Part shown: one piece after another, positions 1-5,877 of the stretch
Layout: each line of letters begins with the position of its first letter
How positions within the stretch are numbered: the first letter of the stretch is position 1
NCBI GenBank assembly: GCA_964573295.1
Contig: CAZNJE010000009.1
Span: forward strand, 1-64,000
Length of the DNA: 64,000 nt
Direction of reading: 5' to 3'
Origin: CAYQJL01 sp964573295
GTDB taxonomy: Bacteria; Eisenbacteria; RBG-16-71-46; CAIMUX01; WJJG01
Translations under genes and position numbers: made by a program
Notes under the pieces: generated by a model
The model's input: the letters and a program-made list of their open reading frames with translations, nothing else
Database searches by the model: none
Told to the model about the DNA's origin: nothing

Positions 1-50
1 TTATATCTCCATTTTTGCCCCGGGGCAAAAAACTCAACTTACTGATATCG
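1..50. repeat. Palindrome-bearing 50-bp direct repeat, copy 1
   Basis: Matches 2821-2870 at 46 of 50 positions. Positions 12-31 are a perfect 20-bp palindrome, TTTTTGCCCCGGGGCAAAAA. The T-run lies 5' and the A-run 3' of the GC core on both strands, the opposite polarity to an intrinsic terminator. The similarity continues about 19 bp past the palindrome and ends in TGATATCG. It looks like a boundary, recombination or protein-binding site of the accessory island. The left extent is unknown because the window starts here. Confidence 0.8.
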
Positions 51-87
51 CCTGGGTGAGCGTCGGGCCGGGGCCTTCCACCTGGCG

Positions 88-111
88 CGCCACTGGATCA
101 AGCCAGTGGCG
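88..111. other. Hairpin downstream of the TIR-like/ATPase gene
   Basis: CGCCACTGG (88-96) and CCAGTGGCG (103-111) form a perfect 9-bp stem with a 6-nt loop, about 55 bp past the stop codon of the minus-strand ATPase gene. There is no T-run on either side, so it is at best a non-canonical transcription end or an mRNA-stabilising stem. Confidence 0.4.
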
Positions 112-166
112 TGACAGTCGCGGATGTAGTCCCCGTCCGCTCGACCCTGTTGTTGGACGATTCCGA

Positions 167-2530
167 TCAGCGCACCTGCTGGGCGTCGATCTCCAGTCCT
201 TTCCAGAATGCTGGGTTGATGACGTAGATGATCCCTTCGCCAGCACGATTGGCGAGCAATGCTCGTAAGCGCCGGAAGTCATATCGAACCGAGTAGATGA
301 AAGAGGGATCACCTCCTGCACGTTGAAATCCAAGCACACCGTACCAAAGGAGAAGATCTAGTGTCCGGGCTTGGACCTCAGGGTCAGTTGATAGCCTAGT
401 TAGTGTTGCCGTCAGTTCATTCTCGTCAAGCCTGGCCGGACTCTCAATGAACTCATATAGGACATTGGATGCGGGAGGATAAACATCCTGGATCTCGTAG
501 GATACGTCATTGACCAGTTGAGTTGAGTAGCGCTCCTCTCCTTGGTTGATATCATCGGCACCGATCTGGGTGTGCCCGAGGTTCACGGCATGGCTCCTGC
601 AGTGTCGCAAGAAGTCGATCAGGGCTCGTGGTCGCATTAGACAACGGTCAACCATGTAGTAGGCGCTCGCCTCGCCGCGCATCATTGGAACGCAAATCTG
701 ATTCCAGATAGACTCGAAATCGGATTCCGGGTCAATGCCCGAGCACAAAAATCGTCGGCGGAGAACCTCAAGAAGCAATGCAGGGTCGGTCCAATCAACA
801 AGTGCATGTGAAATCTTCCCACGGTCTGGCATTGCCGCAACGAGATTCTCGAAGACGTCGTTGCGGATGAAGACAATGCCCCTTGTTGTGATCTTCTGAC
901 GACTAAACTCCCTCTCCATCTTCCCCATGGCATCCAGAAGACATCTAAGGGATAAGACGTCTTCTGGTCCAACGCCGTGCGGAGGCCAGCCCTTGTCAAG
1001 ATTGTCAAACAGGATCCATATGGCGTCCTTGTGTGACAGGTAGGTGGCAAGTTGAGAACGCAGTTCATGAAGGTTGTGCTTATAGAGTAGTTCCGTTACC
1101 TCTTCCGTGGACATGCGGAGCAGTGCTTCAACCTCTTCCCGACTTCCTGCGAAGTCCTCAGCAATACGCTGCGTCAGCCTAAGCATGCGCTCTGCGAAAT
1201 CCCCCTCGGCCACGTATTCATCCGAGTCGTACGTGGCAGCCAACTGCTGATAGGGTTCAAACAGATTGTGATTGCGCATGTGGAGCGTGCGATCCTTTTG
1301 TAGCAGCTTGTGGCATATCTCCAGAAGCAGGAGGTACTCCCAAAATGCTGTGATGGTGTGCTCCCTTGTGCCCTCCTCCAGGAGGTCGAGAACCTGCTCT
1401 TTGAACTTCAGGAGTTGAAAACCCTCCGGTTTGAGGTCCAGGACTACAATCCGACGGTCCCTGCGGAGGCGATCGCGTAGCTGGAAGAATAACGCAGTCT
1501 TCCCAGAGCCCTTTCTCCCGAGGACGATCTGTACCTCGCCCCTCACTGCCCTGCGGAACTCATCAGTCTCCAGGTAGTAGTCTCCCAGCTCCTGGTATTC
1601 GTTCTCTGCAGAAGAAGCACCTAGAGTCAACCGGGACAGCAGCGTCTCGGGCTGATCAGAGATTGGGCGGACCCATGACTGCATGCTCGCCACAACAGCA
1701 GTTGCGAAATCGGCCACGTAGTCATCTATTTGCCCGAGGAATTTGAAGGACCGAGCAAGATCGCGGTAGTCGAGAGGTACAGGTTCGTCACCGGACTGAA
1801 GCAGGAGCAGTTGACGTTCCATCCCCATTGCCAGCCCAGCAACGAACGCAGCCCTCATGTTGTGAACATCGGACTCTTCATAATGTGCTGCAAGAAGAGG
1901 AACAATGACACCGTGCGAGGTAGCAACGTTTTCAATCGCGTCAAGGCCCGAAAGCCGTCCGTGTTCCTCTGGGTCAAATGAGCGGAAGACGAGTCGCGAT
2001 TTCTTAATTCGTGAGATGAGGTGGGTCTCACTATCACCCTTTGTAGCAGGGAGAAGCAAGTACACGGGCGCGGAGCGGCTGCGTTTCTGGTTGTCCTGAT
2101 GTAAGGGCCGGAGGTCGTTGATCTCCAAGATCAGAGAGGATAACGTCTGGGAATCAGAGTAGGTCGCATGCCCAAGCGTATCGAAAATACCTACCCTTCG
2201 AACACGCTCCACGTCACTGCGGAGTCCAGCGTGCCGAATCAGGAAGGCACGGCGTTGCCTTCCGATGGCAAACCCGATTTCGAAGACCACATTAAAATTA
2301 AGCTCCGAAATGTCGGCGAGGAAGATCGTGCCTCGCTCAATAGAGGCCAAGACAACTGTAGCAATGAAGTGCCCCGGAATGTCATTCTCTTCCCAGCTGT
2401 GCAGTTCTCTTGTCCGCGCAGTGGTCGATAGCTGTTCTAGAGCGCGGTTAATGGTTGCACCAACGTCCGTTGGCGTGGAGGGATAGGCAATCAGGCCTGA
2501 CAATGTCTCGGTCACTTGGTCACCTCTCAT
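167..2530 (-). CDS. Tandem TIR/deoxyribosyltransferase-like domains fused to a P-loop ATPase (Sll1717-like); putative defence protein
   Basis: The protein has 787 residues. Residues about 10-140 form a TIR_2/nucleoside-deoxyribosyltransferase-like domain with the signature FNVVFEIGFAIG (79-90), whose Glu84 sits where such domains keep their catalytic Glu. Residues about 155-285 are a second, related domain in which the equivalent segment (NMRAAFVAGLAMG) has lost the Glu. The C-terminal part is a P-loop ATPase: Walker A GRKGSGKT (338-345) and Walker B ILFDNLDKG (506-514), the DNLDKGW style of the Sll1717-type family. NAD- or nucleotide-degrading effectors fused to ATPase sensors are typical of anti-phage genes; that role is inferred. 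The gene stands alone, is lower in GC (one 60-base line counts 52%, against about 67% in fliF), and has its own promoter and palindromic flanks. A GTG at 2515 (residue 6) has a better ribosome site (AGAGGTG) than the ATG at 2530. Confidence 0.8.
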   Translation of the reverse strand: MRGDQVTETLSGLIAYPSTPTDVGATINRALEQLSTTARTRELHSWEENDIPGHFIATVVLASIERGTIFLADISELNFNVVFEIGFAIGRQRRAFLIRHAGLRSDVERVRRVGIFDTLGHATYSDSQTLSSLILEINDLRPLHQDNQKRSRSAPVYLLLPATKGDSETHLISRIKKSRLVFRSFDPEEHGRLSGLDAIENVATSHGVIVPLLAAHYEESDVHNMRAAFVAGLAMGMERQLLLLQSGDEPVPLDYRDLARSFKFLGQIDDYVADFATAVVASMQSWVRPISDQPETLLSRLTLGASSAENEYQELGDYYLETDEFRRAVRGEVQIVLGRKGSGKTALFFQLRDRLRRDRRIVVLDLKPEGFQLLKFKEQVLDLLEEGTREHTITAFWEYLLLLEICHKLLQKDRTLHMRNHNLFEPYQQLAATYDSDEYVAEGDFAERMLRLTQRIAEDFAGSREEVEALLRMSTEEVTELLYKHNLHELRSQLATYLSHKDAIWILFDNLDKGWPPHGVGPEDVLSLRCLLDAMGKMEREFSRQKITTRGIVFIRNDVFENLVAAMPDRGKISHALVDWTDPALLLEVLRRRFLCSGIDPESDFESIWNQICVPMMRGEASAYYMVDRCLMRPRALIDFLRHCRSHAVNLGHTQIGADDINQGEERYSTQLVNDVSYEIQDVYPPASNVLYEFIESPARLDENELTATLTRLSTDPEVQARTLDLLLWYGVLGFQRAGGDPSFIYSVRYDFRRLRALLANRAGEGIIYVINPAFWKGLEIDAQQVR

Positions 2531-2553
2531 CTGCGGGCCAGCGATCTGGCAGG

Positions 2554-2582
2554 AGCATACTTGCAGATGTTGCAGCTGTCCA
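2554..2582 (-). promoter_or_regulatory. Sigma-70-type promoter of the TIR-like/ATPase gene
   Basis: On the minus strand TGGACA (-35, 2577-2582) and TATGCT (-10, 2554-2559) are 17 bp apart. The predicted start of transcription is near 2547, leaving a leader of about 17 nt to the ATG or about 32 nt to the GTG at 2515. The longer leader supports the GTG start, which also has a ribosome site. Confidence 0.55.
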
Positions 2583-2604
2583 CGCTGCTGCTAGTCGTCC
2601 AACA

Positions 2605-2787
2605 CATGGGTTATAGGATTCGACCGTGGCAAGACCTTGCCAAGATCGGCTTCTCCCACCCGTGCTGTCCACGGGAGGAGGAAAGCTGAAGATCGGCTGA
2701 CGATCGGCCGTGCACGACGGAGCCTGACAGCCGCCCGTGGACAGCGGAGCCTGGAGGCCGGCCACCCGCCACGGCACATGCAGGCAC
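2605..2787. repeat. Repeat block A (related to block B)
   Basis: This block parallels 2872-3157. Both begin with a TTATAGGA-TC-ACC-TTGCCAAGATCG-like stretch, pass through cGACGGAGcCTGACAG-type units, and share a 58-bp end (2728-2785 versus 3100-3157) that is nearly identical. Block A has fewer internal units. I see no coding potential in it. Confidence 0.65.
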
Positions 2788-2820
2788 TGTGACCCGACCC
2801 TAGTTGTCCGTGTTGCAATA

Positions 2821-2870
2821 TTGTATCTTCATTTTTGCCCCGGGGCAAAAAACTTAACTTATTGATATCG
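2821..2870. repeat. Palindrome-bearing 50-bp direct repeat, copy 2
   Basis: Second copy of the element at 1-50, exactly 2820 bp downstream, with 4 differences. The perfect 20-bp palindrome is at 2832-2851. Here repeat block B follows directly, whereas copy 1 is followed by the ATPase gene and only then by block A. Confidence 0.8.
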
Positions 2871-2871
2871 A

Positions 2872-3157
2872 ATGGTTTATAGGACTCAACCTTGCCAAGA
2901 TCGTGCCAAGATCGTGCCAAGATCGACTTCTCCCACGAGTGCTACTCACGGAAGGAGGAATGCTGACGATCGCCCGTGGGCGACGGAGGCTGACAGACGC
3001 TCGTGGGCGACGGAGTCTGACAGACGCTCGTGGGCGACGGAGCCTGACAGTCGGCGTGGGCGACGGAGGCTGACAGTCGCCGTGGACGATGGAGACTGAC
3101 AGTCGCCCGTGGACAGCGGAGCCTGGAGGCCGCCCACCCGCCACGGCACATGCAGGC
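2872..3157. repeat. Repeat block B with a 26-27 bp tandem array
   Basis: It begins with three short GTGCCAAGATC-like repeats (about 2890-2925). From about 2964 to 3126 there are roughly six degenerate units of 26-27 bp sharing CGTGGGCGACGGAG and ending in CTGACAG; the TGACAG motifs start at 2991, 3018, 3045, 3071 and 3097. There are no unique spacers between units, so it is a minisatellite and not a CRISPR array. The end matches block A. Confidence 0.75.
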
Positions 3158-3490
3158 TGACCAAAGCCGGTGGAAAACAGAAGCTGGCCCGCCTGCCACG
3201 CCGTTCGTGGCCTGCATCTCGTTTTATCCGCTGCGGGTCAGCCGAACGGGCGGTGAAGAATCAGCCTTGCCGCAAAGTCTGGCCGCAAGGGGTGGCCGCA
3301 AGGGCTGGCCGCATGTGTTTCCCTAGGCCCGGTGGGAACCCGCACGGGTTCGTTGGGCGGGGGAACAGGGGGAGCCGGGAGAACCCATCCTGTCTCTCCG
3401 GCCCACACCTACTCTTTGTTTCACTTATGGATTCTAAGTGACTGCAATAAGAAAATTTACAAGTTTGACACGCCGAAGGTGATTTCCCGT
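3158..3490. other. Gene-free stretch upstream of mraZ
   Basis: No convincing gene. It contains a 13-bp tandem repeat of TGGCCGCAAGGGG type at 3280-3313 (about 2.6 copies) and an AT-richer segment at about 3420-3470 that marks the end of the accessory patch and the start of the dcw promoter region. Confidence 0.5.
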
Positions 3491-3519
3491 TTGCGTTCCC
3501 GGCAGGGGTTCGCTAGGAT
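3491..3519 (+). promoter_or_regulatory. Candidate sigma-70-type promoter of the dcw cluster
   Basis: TTGCGT (3491-3496), a 17-bp spacer and TAGGAT (3514-3519) lie 100 bp before mraZ. Two TGGGG motifs follow at 3536-3540 and 3544-3548. MraZ proteins bind TGGGN-type direct repeats near their own promoters, but the 8-bp spacing here differs from the 10-bp spacing known in E. coli, so an MraZ operator is only possible. Confidence 0.4.
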
Positions 3520-3619
3520 GCGCCGTGGAGCAGAGTGGGGCAATGGGGGGCGAAAGGGCACAGTTTGGTAACGGTGGCGTCAATTGCCCTTTCCCATGTT
3601 ACGGGGGATCTGAGATCCG

Positions 3620-4099
3620 ATGCGCTTGCCGTTTCTGGGAAGATGGACCTGCACGGTCGACGCGAAGCGCCGGCTGACCCTTCCCGCCCGGATTCGGGAG
3701 ATCCTCGCCACCGAGCCGGTACCCTACCTGGTGACGACCGTGGGGCACAAAGGAAGCCTCCTGGTCGTCCCGCACGCCCGTTGGGAAGAGCTTACCCCCG
3801 ACCTGCTCAATGACACCTTCCAGGGAGACCAGGGTGCGCTCCAGCTCCGGGCGGCCTTCGCCCGCTACGGCAATCTTGGCCAGCTCGACGGAAGCGGCCG
3901 GATCACCCTGACCGAGGATCAAATGCAGATCGCCCAGCTGGAGAAGCAGGCGGTGGTGTTCGGGAATTTCACCCGCATCGAGATCTGGGAACCGGCTCGG
4001 TTCGAAGCCGAGAATCCGCCGATTACCGATCCGGCGGCACACGACCGCCTGGCGGCCCAGTATCTCGGTCGCGCGGAAACACGTGAGGTGAAGCGATGA
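3620..4099 (+). CDS. mraZ: MraZ, transcriptional regulator of the dcw cluster
   Basis: This is a 159-residue AbrB-fold DNA-binding protein that usually heads and represses the dcw operon. Both MraZ half-domains are visible: FLGRWTCTVDAKRRLTLPAR near the N-terminus (family form: G.y.h.lDaKgRl.iPa.fR) and RYGNLGQLDGSGRITLTED followed by FTRIEIWEPARFE near residues 80-130. The length is normal. The start ATG follows a GGGGGA ribosome site, and the stop overlaps the next gene by ATGA. Position at the head of the division cluster agrees with autoregulation, and TGGGG motifs sit upstream. Confidence 0.95.
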   Translation: MRLPFLGRWTCTVDAKRRLTLPARIREILATEPVPYLVTTVGHKGSLLVVPHARWEELTPDLLNDTFQGDQGALQLRAAFARYGNLGQLDGSGRITLTEDQMQIAQLEKQAVVFGNFTRIEIWEPARFEAENPPITDPAAHDRLAAQYLGRAETREVKR

Positions 4100-4524
4100 G
4101 AGATCTGCTGCGTCTGCGCGGTGTGGGAAAGGCTCTCTTCTGGGGACGGATGCGCGGCGACTGGGGCAAGCGTGAGCTCGGGGCCTTGCTGGTCGTGATC
4201 GACAGCCTCGGACTGGCCCCGGGCAGCCAAGTGGTGCTCGACTTTGCCGACGCCCGCCACGTGGACTATCGCGCTGTGGAGATGCTCATTCGACTGGGGC
4301 AGCGTCTGGAGCGGAAGCGCGCCGCCTTCCGTCTGGCGGGACTGAATCCGTACCTGCGGCAGATCTTCGAGCTGGGCGGCGCGGTGGAAGGACGCGATTT
4401 CGTCGAGCAACACCTCTGGGACGGTCCGCACGAACCGACGTCCAAGACGGCGCGGCGTGCGATGCGACCTGGGCTGCTCCGCCGCCTCGACGCTGACGAG
4501 CTGGCAGTGCCGAATCCCAATTGA
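4096..4524 (+). CDS. STAS-like domain protein in the dcw cluster
   Basis: A 142-residue protein translationally coupled to mraZ (ATGA overlap). The middle (about 30-105) reads like a STAS domain: a VVLDFADARHVD strand-loop, then YRAVEMLIRLGQRLERKRAAF and RLAGLNPYLRQIFELGG, the helix-strand-helix order of anti-sigma antagonists and MlaB-type proteins. The DSSG phosphorylation motif of SpoIIAA-like antagonists is replaced by DYRA, so there is no phosphorylatable Ser/Thr at that place. I infer a binding or scaffold role rather than a phospho-switch. A gene here between mraZ and rsmH is unusual; the partner is unknown. Confidence 0.6.
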   Translation: MRDLLRLRGVGKALFWGRMRGDWGKRELGALLVVIDSLGLAPGSQVVLDFADARHVDYRAVEMLIRLGQRLERKRAAFRLAGLNPYLRQIFELGGAVEGRDFVEQHLWDGPHEPTSKTARRAMRPGLLRRLDADELAVPNPN

Positions 4525-4651
4525 GCCCGATGCGGCTGGCGGGTCGAAGCGGGGGGATGCAGGACACAAGGCAAAAGAGCTCCCTGCCTCAAGTCCTCCT
4601 CGGGAAACCACCCGCTTCCCCGCCGCCGCAATCGGCTGAGCTGGTAGACCA

Positions 4652-5566
4652 TTGAACCACGAACCCGTGATGCTGCCCGAGGTGCTCTCGGTCCTGATCG
4701 AGGATCGCAGCGGCTGTTACCTCGATGGAACCTTGGGAGAGGGGGGACATGCCCGCTCCATACTTGCCGAACTGGAGCCCTCCGGCTGCCTTTTCGGCGT
4801 GGATCGCGATCCGGATGCCCTCGAGATCGCCCGCCACAACCTGGCCCCGTTCGGGGACCGCGTCCAGCTCGCCCACGGCAACTTCCGGGACTTGCCCGCC
4901 CTGTGTCCGGAGCCATGGCGCGGCCGGGTCAGCGGAATCCTCCTCGACCTGGGCTTGCGCAGCAGCGCGCTGGACGAGGCGCGACGGGGATTCTCGTTTC
5001 AACAGGACGGTCCACTCGACATGCGCTTCGATCCCGCCGCCGGCCCCAGCGCGGCCGACTTGCTCGCGCGGATCGATGCGCGCGAGCTCGAGCGGATCCT
5101 GGAAGCCGGGACGACCCGAGCCCGTCCGCGGCGAATCGCTCGCGCTATTCTCGACTGGCGGGCCGCGCGCCGGCCGCTCACCACGACGGGCGAGTTGGTC
5201 GAGTGCTTGAGGCAAGGGTTGGGGAGAAGAGCTGATCGGAAGCTCTTCTCCAGCGTGTTCTCCGCACTGCGGATGGAGGTCAATCACGAGACCGACGACC
5301 TCGACGAGGCTTTGGCGACCTTGCCGGGTCTTCTCAGAATCGGAGGGGTGCTGTGCGTGCTATCCTATCAGTCCCAGGAGGATCGGAGAGTCAAACTCGC
5401 CGGACGAGCCACGGCCGAGGATCCGCGCAGCGGGGTGGGTACCGTGCTCGAGCCGGTTACGAAGAAACCGATCCGTCCCTCCGCGGACGAACAGCGCCGG
5501 AACCGGCGTTCCCGCAGTGCGATGCTGCGGGTCCTGCGTCGTATGACGACGCCCAGCCCTTCCTGA
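4652..5566 (+). CDS. rsmH: 16S rRNA (cytosine1402-N4)-methyltransferase RsmH
   Basis: Methylates C1402 of 16S rRNA using S-adenosylmethionine. The 304-residue protein carries the family motifs: SAM-binding DGTLGEGGH (25-33), DLGLRSS (99-105), GFSFQQDGPLDMR (113-125) and FSALRMEVNHE in the C-terminal half. The start is a TTG at 4652 giving MNHEPVMLPEVL, which matches the conserved beginning of RsmH; no ATG fits. A 127-bp gap separates it from the STAS-like gene. Its 3' end lies within or abuts the ftsL reading frame. Confidence 0.95.
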   Translation: MNHEPVMLPEVLSVLIEDRSGCYLDGTLGEGGHARSILAELEPSGCLFGVDRDPDALEIARHNLAPFGDRVQLAHGNFRDLPALCPEPWRGRVSGILLDLGLRSSALDEARRGFSFQQDGPLDMRFDPAAGPSAADLLARIDARELERILEAGTTRARPRRIARAILDWRAARRPLTTTGELVECLRQGLGRRADRKLFSSVFSALRMEVNHETDDLDEALATLPGLLRIGGVLCVLSYQSQEDRRVKLAGRATAEDPRSGVGTVLEPVTKKPIRPSADEQRRNRRSRSAMLRVLRRMTTPSPS

Positions 5567-5877
5567 GGCCGGCCCGACTCTCGCGCAGCGAGCGCAAGCC
5601 TTCCCGCTCCTATCGCCTGATCTGGCTCCTGCCGGTCATCCTGGCGGTGCTCTTCGCTTCGGTCCGGTTGCACGTCATGGTCGAACGCCTCGAGAAGCGC
5701 ATCGATCAGTTGCACGGCCGCCGGGAAGCCCTGCAGTGCGATGTGCAGGAGAAACGCCACGCGATCGCGCTGTGCACCGACTACCGCACGATTGAGCCGC
5801 AAGCCCGTGCACTGGGCCTGCGCCCTCCGGATGTAGGCCAGGTTCGAGTGGCCAGCTGGAAGACGGTGAAGCCATGA
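5563..5877 (+). CDS. ftsL: FtsL-like division protein (start uncertain)
   Basis: Small bitopic protein between rsmH and ftsI, the standard place of ftsL. A basic N-terminus precedes one membrane span (LIWLLPVILAVLFASV) and a short coiled coil (MVERLEKRIDQLHGRREAL), then a C-terminal segment ending at the ftsI start (ATGA overlap). FtsL partners FtsB and FtsQ and activates FtsWI; identity rests on topology and location because the family is very divergent. The frame has no ATG, GTG or TTG between 5353 and 5647. Either a CTG at 5563, overlapping the rsmH stop, is used (104 residues), or translation starts at GTG 5353 after GGAGGGG and overlaps rsmH by over 200 bp. Confidence 0.7.
   Translation: MRPARLSRSERKPSRSYRLIWLLPVILAVLFASVRLHVMVERLEKRIDQLHGRREALQCDVQEKRHAIALCTDYRTIEPQARALGLRPPDVGQVRVASWKTVKP

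Noticed and set aside
12..31. Intrinsic terminator at the palindrome
   Set aside because: The A- and T-runs are on the wrong sides of the GC core on both strands, and a perfect palindrome leaves no loop.
2964..3126. CRISPR-like array
   Set aside because: Units of 26-27 bp follow each other without unique spacers, and no cas genes are near; it is a degenerate tandem repeat.
3465..3470. TTGACA as -35 of mraZ
   Set aside because: No -10-like hexamer 16-18 bp downstream; TTGCGT-N17-TAGGAT at 3491-3519 fits better.
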